Shown here piece by piece: positions 12,131 to 23,720 of a stretch of DNA of 64,000 bases (position 1 is its first letter; each line of letters starts with the position of its first letter). A program made the position numbers and the translations under genes. Where the stretch lies: positions 620,001 to 684,000 of the forward strand of contig PUFA01000066.1 in assembly GCA_003508835.1 (NCBI GenBank), written 5' to 3'. Under the pieces are notes generated by a model. That model ran no database searches. It had not been told where the DNA came from and saw only the letters and a program-made list of their open reading frames with translations. The stretch comes from Eonycteris spelaea (taxonomy: Eukaryota > Chordata > Mammalia > Chiroptera > Pteropodidae).

Positions 12131-12715
12131 TAGAGGAACTTTTGCTTTAATGATGGGGCTTGATTGATTGCTATGAACCATTAATATAAACAGAAAAATT
12201 GCCTGTTAATTTCACTGAAGGTTGTAGATGAGAAACGAAGATTACAGACTGAAATGTTCACCAAAATGGTAATGATCCCCAAATCCTTATCTGTCTCCTG
12301 AACTTCTCTGATGAATACCAAAGCCTATATTTTATTCTCTCTACTGTTTTCCCCGCTCGACGTCAGAAAACACGCTGCGGAATAACCCCTATGAACATTT
12401 TAAATGTAAGGAAGTCTATGTATCTGAAAATCTCATAGGGGATCTCAGAATGTAAACAATACTACAATAAAACCTTTACTGATTTTGGTAAATCCTTCTA
12501 CATATTTTGAATGTATGAAATCATCATGGAGTTCAAACATTAACTACATGAAATTTACACAAAGGAAATTCACCAGTAGGGGCGTTGCATGGCATGCCTG
12601 GCTCATCAGTGGCTGGGAAGGAGCAGGGTTGAAGGATTGGGTGGAGACAAGAATATCCAGAGAAAAGACGGTAGGAAGAACTTATGGGAGTGGGCACAAA
12701 TTGTGAAGACCTTTG

Positions 12716-13060
12716 TGTTTGTATTAGTTTTCTATGACTGTGTAACAAATTACCACAAACTAAGTGGCTTAGAACAAGGCAAATGTATTATCTCATCACT
12801 TCTGCAGGTTAGGTTAAGATTCTCTGCTATGAGTAGAAATCAAGGTGTCAGCTGGTTCTCATCTTGTTCTTGGGGTTCTCTTCCAAGCTGATTGGTTGTT
12901 GGAAGAATTCATTTCCTTGTAGTTGTAGGACTGGGGTCCACATTTTCCTGCCATTGTGTCAGAGGTACCACCCTTCGCTCCTTAGCCACTACTTTAGGCT
13001 CTGTTGAGATAGAGATCTTGGATCTTGGAGATATTGGTGGACAGTTCCACCAGGAAACAC
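12716..13060 (-). mobile_element. MLT1 (ERVL-MaLR) LTR
   Basis: Antisense MLT1-type LTR starting TGTATTAGTTTTCTATGACT and continuing CAAATTACCACAAACTAAGT GGCTTA and TCAAGGTGTCAGCTGG. Ancient solitary LTR; no internal retroviral genes are present. Confidence 0.75.
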
Positions 13061-13724
13061 AATAATAAATGTTCTATCCTCCAGTCCTTCAGGCGAACTG
13101 GGACTATTCTGGGAATATTCTGTATGGTTTTAAGAGGTCCTGGCACAATCAAATCTCTGCTGTTTATATCAGTGGCATTAGTAACACTCTCTTAGGCTAA
13201 CTTTCCTCCTTTACTTTATTCTCTCCCATTGCCTCATTTCCAAATCCTTGTTCCAGCTCTGCTTTTAGGTGAGGTGTTTATATAAAAAGTGTGTGCATAG
13301 CACAAATATTCTACAACCCAGAAACTTCATGTATTTTTACATAACATGTTAGGATGACATTGTCTCTTGTGCCCTGTCCTGTCTTCCTGGAATTTCTTTT
13401 TCATCCGTAAAGAGAAGAGAGTGAAGATTTGAACTTAAGATTATAGAATTGAAGTTATCATTAATAATCCACTTTAAATAAAGAGTATAGAGTTAATATC
13501 TAGGTCTTTGCATTCTGATTATTAAATAGGCTGTGTTTGTGGTAACTGACTGTAGTTCCTCTTATCACCTAAGAATATTTTCCATTTAAAAACCATGGAT
13601 TCTGCTGAGATTTTGTCCAGTGGGAGCTTTCTTCAAAAGAAATTTAAAGAGTAGTGGAAGACTAAAATTTGCTTTTTAAAAATTACTTCTCCATATATGC
13701 TTTTAAAGCATACAAGTTGCATTT

Positions 13725-14165
13725 ACATAGATATTTTTATAAGAATGTTCACTGAAGCATGGTTTATAACAGAAATAAAAGGAAACAACTTAAATGTTGA
13801 GAATAATTCGATGAATCAGTGCATGTTCACAATGGAATGCTGTGCAGGCACTAAGAGTGAATAAGGTTATTTATACGTTGTGATAAAAAAATGTTCATGA
13901 TATACTCCCAAATGACATAAAAAAGAGGTCAATGAATATATGAAACATCATTCTAGCATGAGTAAATAAAGATATGCACATTTAAATACATATGACTGTA
14001 TACATTTAGATAAACTTTAGAAAGATATGCTCCAATGAAAATCCATGGGATATGAGATTGTTTAGGAGGAAGAGGGACTTGCACTTGTGCATCTATATAA
14101 CTTTTCTCTGAAGAAGTAGAATGAAAGGAGGGTGCAGAAGCATTCATATTAATTAAATTTGAATT
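13725..14165 (+). mobile_element. Old L1M 3' region
   Basis: Reads ATGTTCACTGAAGCATGGTT, AGGAAACAACTTAAATGTTG and ACAATGGAATGCTGTGCAGG, the classic order in the L1M 3' region. Confidence 0.7.
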
Positions 14166-14399
14166 TCAAATATGTGTATGTATAAAGAGAGACTAGAATA
14201 CACACGTACACATAAATCTTCACTGAGACAAGCACTGCAGAAATGATGAATAAAATATTAACTATCCATCACTTATAGATACAGGTTCATAGGTACGTTT
14301 TATTTTTAATGTTAAGTATTTTCCTTTTAAAATATTTTCTTAGGTTTTCGATAACTTCTGTCTGTTCTCAGATCTTTCCTTCTGCCATTTTTTGCCATC

Positions 14400-14835
14400 T
14401 GAATTAGTTTGCTAGGGCTGCAATAAAAAAGTACTGCAGACGGGGTAGCTTAAACCGCATAAATTTATTGCCTCACAGATCCGGAGGTTAGAAGTCTGAA
14501 ATCAAGGTGTCAATAAGGTTGGGCTTTCAGGGAGGTCTGTTCTAAGCCTCTCACCTTGTTTCTTGTAGCCTTAGGCATTCCTTGGCTGACAGATGGCATT
14601 CTTCCTGTGTCTTCATGTCATCTTCTCTTCGTAACGTGTCAGTTTCTATGTCAAAATTCTTTCACCCTTTTTGCTTCTAAGGACACAGTCGTGATAGATT
14701 TAGGGCCACCAAAATGACCTCATCTTAACTTGATCATCTGTAAAGAACTTATTTCCTAATAAGGTCACAATAACAGATACTGGAGGTTAAACCTTTCACA
14801 TCTTATAGAGGGACCATAACACCATCCAATAATTT
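14400..14835 (-). mobile_element. MLT1 (ERVL-MaLR) LTR
   Basis: Antisense LTR: GAATTAGTTTGCTAGGGCTG, AATTTATTGCCTCACAGAT, AAAATGACCTCATCTTAACT TGATC and AATAAGGTCACAATAAC. Almost full length; no internal region. Confidence 0.8.
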
Positions 14836-16223
14836 TTCTGGTGGCTCTGTTAGAATATAATTAATTATGACCTCATATTTCCTTTGATATGCGTATGAAC
14901 ATCTCTCTTCAGTTATTTGGACAATCTGACTTAGGTGGGTCTTGGAAGAGTAGAAATCCATGCACTGAACCTATAGCAGGGTTAGTGATCTCAGTCTGAT
15001 TCCAGCATATAGGTTGTGCTCTCCATAACCATTTGTGGAAAGGATGGTTTTTTAAAAAGAAGGAAAAATACTGCAAGAATGAAGAGGAAAACGGGGAAAA
15101 TGGTAGAAAGGAGAATGGCATCTGAGTTCTATAGCTTCCCAGGTCCTCAATTCTGGGCCTCAACCTGGCTAGCACAGAGCTCAGTGGCTGGTCTCCAGAC
15201 ATGATGAATTAGTTAGATTAGTTTAGGGGGAGGTAAAGGAGGAGTGAGGAAGGGAGACGGGAGGGGAGGGATGAAGAGAGGAGGAAAGACGGGATGGAGG
15301 GAGAGAGGCTGAGGAAAGCCAGACCAGCAAGCAGATATCAGATAATGCAGTTTCCACTGTGGCCAATAGGTGACAGTATTAGCACGGAGCAGCCACCACT
15401 GACTACCAAGGTGAAAACTTCCGTTGCCCAGGGAGAAGGCTTCCGCCGCTGTTGACCTGGGTCAGCTCATCTGTGGTAGACACCTGTTGTTGGTTTTGTT
15501 TTCTGTTTTGTTTTGGTCTTTCTAACATCCGTACGTCTTTTTCTGATAACGAGCTCTTTAATTTTCCTTTGAGGAACTCCCACACTCCCATTAAGCTCCG
15601 CCTTATACACTCATATAGGCTGCACAACTCTGGAGGGATCTGTCCATTTAGACTGTTGAGTGTTGCCCGCTGGAATTGAGCAGTGCCCAACCTATACCAT
15701 TGTCAATGTCAGCTGTTGAATGATTGCCCAATTAGTTGCCCATCATACCGACCTCAGTGGAACCAATTTATTCTGACATGGATGTCGGGAAGCAACTGGC
15801 CATTAATTCTTGCTGTGTGGAAGTCATCACACCTGCAGAACCCAGGGTGAACTGTAACCATGGGAGAGGGGTCACCGGCCAAACAGGAGCTGTGGCTGCA
15901 GGTAATGGAATGTGATCTCTGCCCGATAACAGCCCAGAGGGTTGCAGGAACAAATATCTTCTTAACCTCTCTCCTTTCCACTTTGGACAGTCTGCCAGTG
16001 CCTTCCATTGGCTGAGTCCAGCTGAAAGCCAGAGGGCAAGGGAGCCAGGGTATTATGACTCAAGACTCACAGAGGTCAGACCCCTGCGAAAGAGAGCAGG
16101 TGAGAGGAGGGCAGAGAATGATTTGGAGGGAAAAACAGGAAGTGCCGAGCCAACAGAGTAGGGAGTTGTAATTTTAATGGGGATAGAGTTTCCAAATAAT
16201 GTACAGTTGAACCCGTTCAACCT
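14836..16223. other. Intergenic, GA-rich tract, no gene
   Basis: Downstream of OCSTAMP. Contains a purine-rich tract at 15,220-15,315 (AGGAGTGAGGAAGGGAGACG). No exon, RNA gene or named repeat is supported. Confidence 0.4.
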
Positions 16224-16328
16224 GAATTTCAGATAAACAACAAATATGGGCTTAGTCTAAGTATGTTTAGTACACGTATGGTACGTGCCAACGACACCAA
16301 ACCCACAATCATTGTTTATCTGAAATTC
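16224..16328. repeat. Inverted repeat, MITE-like
   Basis: GAATTTCAGATAAACAA at 16224-16240 is exactly the reverse complement of 16312-16328, with partly matching inner sequence. The wording TTGTTTATCTGAAATTC is known to me from a common mammalian repeat, which I cannot name. It lies just past the OCSTAMP poly(A) signal. Confidence 0.6.
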
Positions 16329-16446
16329 GAATGGAAACAGCATCCTGTGCTTTCATTTGCTAAACCTGGTAACGCTAGATGGAGCGCCCCTAAAGGAATG
16401 TGAAGCAAAGGAGTGACATAATCGAATTCAGGATTTAATAAATGCA

Positions 16447-16452
16447 TTTATT
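16447..16452 (-). terminator. Poly(A) signal AATAAA for OCSTAMP
   Basis: AATAAA on the minus strand about 90 nt after the OCSTAMP stop. This implies a very short 3' UTR and cleavage near 16425-16435. Confidence 0.55.
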
Positions 16453-16542
16453 TGTAAAATCAAGAGAATTTCAGATTGCCATCAGTAAGTTCAGAGGATG
16501 CAGGGGCATATATAAATAAGTTCCAGGAACATTTACATACAT

Positions 16543-16913
16543 TCATGGTGTGACATCTTCGCCAGTCATCCCCAGGGGCAGCTGCTGGCCTCGGTGACTG
16601 TCGTGTCTTTGCTGGAGCCGGGCATGAAGGTGGTGAACCCTCCTCGTCTCCTGGGCTGTGAAGAAGGAAGCGGCAATGGTGTGCCGCAGGCGGCGGGCAT
16701 AGGTCTCTAGGAGGACCGTGGAACAAGCCACGAGCTGCAGGACCCCCGCGGCCAGCGGGGCGGTCAAGTCGGGGCTCTGAGCAGGCAGCAGCGCGCAGCT
16801 GGGGGAGGTGGAGCGGAGCTCCCACTGGAAGGAGTTGTGGGTGGAGAGGAAGGGGTGCTCCAGAGGTGGCTGGTTGAAGAGAAAGGGATGAAGTCCAGGA
16901 CAGTGTATGAAGC
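16543..16913 (-). CDS. OCSTAMP: OCSTAMP exon 3, carries a 1-base deletion
   Basis: 371 bp, one short of the 372 (124 codons) needed for an intact frame. After the acceptor (TTACAAAG|GCTT) the frame reads ASYTVLDFIP; the homologous LFNQPPLEHPFLSTHNSFQW and the sixth membrane segment follow one frame away. That frame ends with QQLPLGMTGEDVTP and TGA at 16543. The lysine/arginine/histidine-rich segment RRLRHTIAASFFTAQETRR, conserved in OCSTAMP, is present. Confidence 0.9.
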
Positions 16914-19900
16914 CTTTGTAAGGGAGAAAAAAAGCCAAGTCAACAGAGAGACACACCAGCCGTTCCCTGTCCCCCAACACTTACGATGCTCGCAGGGTTG
17001 GATGGGTCCACCTTGCCCTGTCCTCATCTACAAAGTGGGCACAGAAAAAAAAAACCCTTGCTTCCTGGGGTTTGAGGAGGATCAGATGAGGTCAGGAGCC
17101 TGAAAACAGGCTTTCGCCTCATTAATAGCACCATACAAATACTATTTTTATTATTACTTTCTTTATATATTACTCTTCAGACAATCTAGTCTTCAAAGAG
17201 TAATTTTTATTTTTACTCTAATTTGGAGAAAATAAATGAATGTTTATGGGGCATTTACTCTTCGTTGAGCCCTTAATGAACATTTCAGATGTCTTTTCCA
17301 TTAAACAAGCACCGGTCTAGCAGGTTGAGCCCAGCACAAGCCTCATTTAAAAGGTAGGGAACCTAAGGTCACACAATAGGTTTACATGTGGCCAACCCAA
17401 GGGCCAGGCCCAGCCAGGGTGGGTCCCAATATCCTGCTCATACGCATCAGGTTCTACAGTTTCCATGGAGACTAAGATGAGGCGAGGAAGAATGGTGTCT
17501 AACAGGCAGAGAGGTCAGAGGTGAACCCTTTAAACTTGGGACCCAGACTTCTTGGATTTGATCTTGGTTTTGCCCAGGGGCCAGCTTCTTCATCAGGTGC
17601 AGTTCTGGGCTCCACAATACTTTTAGGGGCCTGTGGAAATGTTTTATTTTCTTTTAAAATCAGAATTTAAAAATGAACTTCTAAGTTGGAGAATATGATT
17701 CACTATATAATATTAATACGTTTGCATTTATACCAATGGTATCATTAATATTTTTTATGGAGAAAGGAGTCCATGCAAGTGAACATGCCTAGAACCCACA
17801 AAAGTCACAGCGTGGTCCTGGCTCTGCCACTTACAGGTTGGGCGGATTCAAGTAAGTTCCCTAACTCCTCTGAGCCTCGGTGTTTTCATCGGTAAAATGG
17901 TGATGATAGCAACTCCTGTCTGACAGGATTTCAGTGACAATGAAATGGGCTATCTTACTTAATCAGTTCTGGGATTCACATTTTTTTGTTTCCATTTGAA
18001 CATCTTTGAGATCAAGATATGCCTTCCATTCAATAGGACTCATAACTGCTTTTAGCTGTCCTGCTGATATATGCATGCTGACAGGGTCAGAGGGAGTCAG
18101 CATCAAAACTGTGGAGTGGGGGTCTGCAGCTTGGAAGAACATGCTGGAAACGATAGAGGAATATCATCAGTGCTCTCGAAGGCACAGATACTGACAACTT
18201 GTCCAGACTCAGAAAAATCAAGCTTGAATGGAAGGATTTTTTTAGGAAAACCTTCATAAAATTACTTCATTATTTTTCTTGTTATCTATACATAAGAACA
18301 TATGTTAAAATAAATCTGTGTTAAATAATAAGTGAACTATTTTATGTAAAAACAATTAAAATTCTAAATGATAAGAAAGCAATGTGTCATGATTTAATTA
18401 GCAACATTTTCTTTCCTAATGATTCGTGAAATGATGGTGTGACTTATAATCAATAGCTTTTTAGATTTGATGAAATACAGTAAATTGGATAAGTCTTAGG
18501 ACATTGCCTGGCACTTTTCTTTACTGTGACCTATGGTAAAAAAAAAAATGCGTTTTACAGCACCTTCTGAGCACAGATTGTATTAAGATTGAAGAAAAAT
18601 TTCAGAAAACAATACATACCCTTATATACTCTATAATATACTCTTATACACCTATAATATACTTTAATATATTTCTAATCTATTACTTTATTTTTTAAAA
18701 AAGACCATGACCTCTTAAATTGATTTCATGCAGTTTGAAAAATATTTTCCTAGTAGTAAATAAGTACTCAATAAATATTAGCTATTAATATTATTAGCTC
18801 AGGGTATGACACTTTGGTATGTTTTATGCAATGGACTTAATGTGAGATCTCACCATTAAACTTAAAAAAAAAAAGACTTGTGGCCAAAGAAAAGACTGAA
18901 AACCTCAAAGCTCGAAGAGATAGTAAATATAGCCAAGAGTAAATACACAGTAATATATTGTATATAACTCTTACAACAGCAAATATTTTAGGCTTTGCCG
19001 GCCATAATGTTCCCATTGCCACAACTCAACTTCGCCTTTGGAGAGCAGCCACGGGCAATACATAGATAAATGGTGTGGCTGTGCTCCAATAAAACTTAAT
19101 TTACAAAAACAGAGAACTGGCAGGATTTGATCCATGGCAGACTTCCTGAGCCTTCCTCCTGTCCGATACATGCAGTCGTGAGCTATTAAATGGCCACTAT
19201 TTATTAAACATCTCATGTGTGGCATGGGGCTTTCTAGGTACTTTCAGAGACTATCACATTTTAAGACCCATGGTAACCTTGTAGGAGAAGGAGGATTGAC
19301 CCAATTTTTACAAGTGAGAGAAAGCTGGCCAGGACATGCTGCCATAGGTGGCTAGGACATACCTTGGAGCCGGTGGGGAATTATTTTAATATCTTTGGGT
19401 ATCAGTACTATTTGTATTGGCAGTAGGGGGCGAACACAGAACCCACTGCAGTAAGCCGCGGTGAGAACTGAAAGGGTTCGTCTGCGGATGCTTCAGAGCC
19501 CTCTGGCCTATCCCAGGCTAGGACTTGAAGGTAAGTAAAATTGCAAGCCAAGGATTTGCTATCCCGTCCCTCCAGGAAATAACTCTATGCCCATCACCGC
19601 ACTTACATCATATTTGACCGTGAGCGTAATGGGCACAGCAGGCAGCTTCTGAGCCCAGTCCACGGCTGCCTGCGCCAGGAGGAAGGTCACGTAGTCTGTG
19701 ACCACTGTCAGAGCTGTGGCCATCAGGAGCAGGGTGAGCAGCCCCAGCCTGAGGAGACAGCGCAGCAGCTCCCCCTGGGACAGCCTTGGGTGAGCGGCCC
19801 GGAGCAGCCAGGCTGGCGGGGAGGACAGCAGGTGTGTGGCCCGGGCGTCCTTCAGCCGTTGAACCAACTGTCGTGTAGCATAGATATTGTCAAACTGCAG

Positions 19901-22900
19901 GTCAGTCAGGTAGCGGTGGAGGTACCAGGCTGATTCCACCAGGAGGCCCAGCATGAAGAGCCCTGTGATGACCTGCTGGGTCACCAGCACTACTGCGCGG
20001 GCCTGGGACTCCAGACCAGAGAAGTCCTCCCGGATCTGTTGAGTGATCCTAAGCATGTGAAGTTGGAAGACAGAGCCATTGCCCTGGGCTTGGAGCGTCA
20101 GGCCTTGGCCGCCCACTTGGCTGGTGGGACTCAGAGCCCTGGACGCTGTGTCTAGCTGCTGAGTGGTGTTAAGCAGATTCTCCAAAGATCCCTCAGTGAC
20201 ACATCTCAGCACCTGCCCAGCCACGCCTATGTTGGCCAAGACATTGGGCAACACAGTGATAGCCAGGGTGGCAGTAGTCCAGGATAGGAGCAGGCGGCGC
20301 CCCTGTTCCGTGCCCAGGGTGGGCATACTGAGTGCAAACAGGCAGCGAGCCGGAGGCACCAGGCCCAGGCCCAGGAAGACCAGGAAGCCACAGACAGTGG
20401 CCACCACGGCGGAGGACCCCAGAGGATAAAGCAGCGAGGACACTAGCCAGTGGTGGGCCAGACCTGCAGCAATGATAGCCAGGAGACCACACAGGAGGAG
20501 CTGGGTCAGCAGCTGGCCACTGCTGGCTGGCACAGGCTGAGAGAAGGCAACCCAGGCAAACTGCAGAGGGGCAAGGGCCTTGCAGAGCCCCAGGTGCCAG
20601 AATCTCCACCTGCACACAAAGAAATTGGGGAACCTCTATTAGAAAGGTGGAGAGTTGGGTATTACCTAATGGCCCTGCCCCACAAACCCATCTGCTTCCC
20701 ACCCCAAACTCACATGACCCAAGCTCAACCAATCAGAGCCTTCCCTAGAACTGTTCTCACTGCAGTTGTCAGGGAAGAGCCCATCTTCTGTGCAGTCCCT
20801 GAGGATGTGAGGATGAACATCTAAGATGCTTACGTCTATAACTCCAGTTTTGTGAGGGCAATTGGCCCAAAGGAATGGATGAGTTATGGAGAGAAGCACA
20901 GATGAAAAAGAGACAATCAGAGACAGATACTATTTCACTTGAATTCATAGACTTGGTTGGTTCGCTGTGTGACTCTGAATGTTCTTCTGCATGAACCTCA
21001 GTGTCTCCTGAGGAGGGAAGGGGAGAGTGGATCAGTTGACCTCTGATGACCTTTTCTACTCTATTTTTCTTATGTTTATTCATTCAACAAATATTTATTA
21101 AGCTACCACTATGTGCTAGCCATTGGAAAAACAAGAATGCACAAAGCAGACAAGAATCTTACACGCCTAAAACTTACACTCAAGAGTAACAGCAGAGGAT
21201 CGTAAGAAGAAATTAGATTCTAGGTACATTTTGTTGGAAGAGCCAAGATTGACAGACTGATTGGCTGTGGGTGTGAGAGAAAGAGGGCCATCAAGGATGA
21301 CCATGAGGTTTAGTACCTGAGCAACTGAAAGCACTGAGGTGTTATAGCCGAGATGGAAAACCTGTGGTTGGAGCAGGTTTGCGTGGAGAGCAGGAATTCA
21401 GCTGGGTCTTAAATGTGAGATGCCAATTGAGCCATTCAGTGAAGCTATTGCATACGCGGTTAGAAACATGAATCTGGAATTCAGAAGGGAGCTCAGACCA
21501 GAGATATATGGTTGAGTGTCGTTGATTTACAGGTGGCGTTTATCCTCCGGGGCAGATCAAAGCAGTGTGCCGATGGGGAGGAAAGAGATCTAAGGACTGA
21601 GATCTCAGCCCTCGCACTCCAGGGCTAACAGGTTGGGAGACGAGGAGAAACTAGCACAGGAGACAGAGAAACCAGGCAATGCGGTGCTTGAGAAGCCAGG
21701 TAAAGAAAATGTTTCAAGAAGGGAGTGATTAAGTCAAATGCTGCTGATGGGTCACGAAAGATGAGAACTGAGCAATGACCATTGGATTTAGCCACATGGA
21801 GGTCACTGCGACCTGGACCTAACTAGAGTGAGCCCAGGAGAGAGTGAAAGAGAAAAACGTGAGACACAAATGCAGACAACAGTTTCAAGTCATTTTTTTT
21901 TTAAAGTAAAGTCGCAAAGACATGCACCGTTGCTGATGAGGAAAATGGGACGAAATGTTCATTTAGATGGAAGAAACTCCAGATTTGCAGATGGGAGAGC
22001 CAATCGGGATGGGGGACATTGACAAAGAGGAGGCTCCCTGGGGTGACCTCCTCTGGTGTGCGGCAGAGGGCGAGACTGAGAGCTCAGAAGGTGGGTTGGT
22101 CTTAGAACGGGGCAGGGACCGTCTGTCTTGACTATCAGGGGGGAAGGCAGGAGAAATGGGTGCAGATGATGGGAATGGACAGGCAAAGCGTGGGCACTTG
22201 TACAGCGGTCTCATCTGATATACACGGAACACTGCAATGGTTATGGGTGTGACTCCAGATTGGGTTCAAATCTCCACTTCACCGTTCACCATCTGTGTGG
22301 TCTTGGTTTCTAAACCTTTCTGTGCCTCGGTTTTCTCATCTGTAAAATGGTGCAACAAAAGTAGTACCTCATAGGGTCATTTTGTGTTTGGCATATAGTA
22401 AGTACCGTGTCAGCTAGTAACTGTCAGAACATCCACCAGGCAGGGATTTGGGCTCTTCTGATCACCGATACGTCCTATGTGCCTAGAATAGTGTCTGGCA
22501 TGTAGTGGGCGTTCCATAAATATTTGTTTATTGTAGCGTGTTTGAGTGTTTGCTCAGGATAGCAGGAAGTGAGGTCAGCACTGATGGTGAGGCGGCGGCA
22601 GGAGGTGATGGAAGTTTGAAGATACAGAAGGTACAAAATAGTCATCCAGGAAAGCGGGAAAGTAAGTGAATCAGGGAAATGATATACATGAAGGGCAGCG
22701 TGGAAGACCCACTTGAGGTTAGAGATAATAAATTATGCCCTTCCTAGCTCCTGAAGGCATTTTAATTTGGGACTAAAACCCTTCGTACTGTATAATTAGT
22801 ATTCAGAATATGGTAGCTCTTAAAATAATAGCTAATATAAACAATACTGACATGAAACCCAGTTCTAAGTCACACTGGGTACCAAGGCTTATACTAAGTG

Positions 22901-23412
22901 TTGCCAACGATAAGGATTTTAGCTGCTATCTATCTATCTATCTATCTATCTACTATCTATCTATCTATCTATTTATTTTGGTTAGGCGTTTGTATAATTT
23001 ATGGAGCGATCCCTCCGATTACTCTAGCACGTATCTGGCAGTCCACAAACCATCACAATGATGTTGACTATATATTCTATAATATGCTCTGAAATAGCTT
23101 CCACTTACTGAGCGCTCACTCTGAGCCCAGCACAACAGCAAGCCCTACACACGCATTTTCACATTCACTTCTCACAACGGTCTTGTAAACATTATTATTA
23201 CTCTCACTTCACAGATGGGGAAACAGAGGCTCGAAGCAGTGACAATTTACCCAAAGTCACAGAAGCAGTGACAATTTACCCAAAGTCACACAGCCAGGGG
23301 ATGGCAGATTGAGACCTAGGCTGCCTGCTTTCTTGCCTGTGACCCCAGTCCAAGGTCCCCAGACCTACCCAGTGCTGATGAGGTGCTCGGCTGTCTCCAG
23401 GAGGGTCCTCAT
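16543..23412 (-). CDS. OCSTAMP: OCSTAMP, three exons, frameshift in exon 3
   Basis: Osteoclast stimulatory transmembrane protein, a DC-STAMP-like multi-pass membrane protein required for cell-cell fusion of osteoclast precursors. Exons join as 23369-23412, 19607-20609 and 16543-16913. Frame phases agree between exons 1 and 2 and between 2 and 3, and all four splice sites are GT/AG. Exon 2 alone is 334 intact codons closely matching recalled human OCSTAMP. Exon 3 begins in frame (ASYTVLDFIP), but the conserved IPFLFNQ is split by an apparent 1-base deletion near 16877-16884. The remaining ~117 codons are open in the shifted frame and clearly homologous. Ignoring the shift, the protein is about 472 residues, with roughly six hydrophobic segments. 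Read literally, translation ends at a TGA at 16764. Either a disabling allele or fixed lesion, or a base error in the assembly. Confidence 0.9.
16914..19606. other. OCSTAMP intron 2
   Basis: Contains minus-strand MIR fragments at about 17,280-17,410 and 19,195-19,330, a plus-strand MIR at 17,810-17,960 (GTCCTGGCTCTGCCACTTAC, AAATGGTGATGATAGCAA) and a hAT-like element listed separately. AT-rich unassigned sequence covers 17,980-18,960. Confidence 0.5.
18975..19180 (+). mobile_element. hAT-like non-autonomous element
   Basis: AAATATTTTAGGCTTTGCCG GCCATAATG, CAATACATAGATAAATGGTG TGGCTGTG and CCAATAAAACTTAATTTAC are the family's core in order. Confidence 0.7.
19607..20609 (-). CDS. OCSTAMP: OCSTAMP exon 2 (main exon)
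   Basis: 1003 bp, 334 codons without interruption, from WRFWHLGLCKALAPLQ to ITLTVKYD. Hydrophobic segments lie at about residues 48-72, 80-105, 125-150, 220-245 and 295-325 of the protein. Sequons NTT and NGS fall in the long loop between the third and fourth. The C-terminal part belongs to the DC-STAMP-like domain. Acceptor TGTGCAG|GTGG, consensus donor TATGAT|GTAAGT. The 179-codon minus-strand frame over 20193-20732 is an out-of-frame shadow. Confidence 0.95.
21070..22020 (-). mobile_element. L2 LINE, long antisense copy
   Basis: Begins ATTCATTCAACAAATATTTA TTAAGC and runs through GTCAAATGCTGCTGATGGGT C and ACCATTGGATTTAGCCACAT GGAGGTCA, the antisense order of L2. It is in OCSTAMP intron 1. 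Confidence 0.75.
22225..22430 (+). repeat. MIR SINE
   Basis: ATTGGGTTCAAATCTCCACT, CTCGGTTTTCTCATCTGTAA AATGG and CATATAGTAAGTACCG follow MIR in order. Confidence 0.75.
22927..22974. repeat. Tetranucleotide microsatellite (CTAT)n
   Basis: About eleven CTAT units with one imperfect ACT step, in OCSTAMP intron 1. Likely polymorphic in length. Confidence 0.95.
23090..23330 (-). repeat. MIR SINE with internal 29-bp tandem duplication
   Basis: Antisense MIR (ACTTACTGAGCGCTCACTCT, TTCACAGATGGGGAAACAGA GGCTC). The 29-bp segment 23233-23261 is repeated exactly at 23262-23290. The downstream end abuts the OCSTAMP exon 1 donor by about 40 bp. Confidence 0.8.
23369..23412 (-). CDS. OCSTAMP: OCSTAMP exon 1, coding part
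   Basis: 44 bp from ATG to donor ACTGG|GTAGGT, encoding MRTLLETAEHLIST plus two bases of a Gly codon. Length and pattern (M...AE.L..TG) match the human N-terminus I recall. Phase 2 fits exon 2, which starts with the third codon base followed by TGG. Chosen as start because no alternative upstream ATG in frame was recognised and the 15-codon length is the same. Confidence 0.8.
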
Positions 23413-23499
23413 GCTCCTTGTACAGCAGCAGGTCCAGGCAGGTGGTCGTATGCAGTGAAGGCAGGTAGAGACGAAGTTGGGGGCACTGTGCCCTCTAGG

Positions 23500-23720
23500 A
23501 ATTGGGATACCCTGTTGTCACTTCTCCTTTTCTGCCCTTATTAAATAAACCCTCCTAGCTGCCCTGTCCCGCCCAGCCTGGGCCCACCTCCCAGGGGGCT
23601 GGACAAGCTGCCCCATCCTCTTTGGGCGGGCAGGAGTGGGTGGAGGTGTGGGAGGAGAGGAGGAGCCTCTTCCAAGCGATATCTCCAATCCTGACAGCAG
23701 GAAGTGGAACGGGTCTCACT
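23500..23720 (-). promoter_or_regulatory. Possible OCSTAMP promoter
   Basis: Upstream of the OCSTAMP ATG on the minus strand, an AT-rich TATA-like stretch (TTTATTTAATAA, 23538-23549) lies about 130 bp before the start codon. A GC-box-like GGGCGGG occurs near 23622, and an ETS/PU.1-like AGGAAGTG core near 23700 on the plus strand. PU.1 and NFATc1 drive many osteoclast genes, but these matches are short and could be chance. Confidence 0.25.

Noticed and set aside
11613..12181. Two overlapping open frames of about 184 codons on opposite strands
   Set aside because: They lie in the CpG island; high GC with few stops explains both, and neither has a recognisable domain or splice context.
20193..20732. 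179-codon minus-strand open frame
   Set aside because: It overlaps OCSTAMP exon 2 out of frame; the exon 2 frame is the one with homology.
22927..22974. Regular short repeats resembling an array
   Set aside because: A CTAT microsatellite without spacers; not a CRISPR array, and the window is a mammalian genome.
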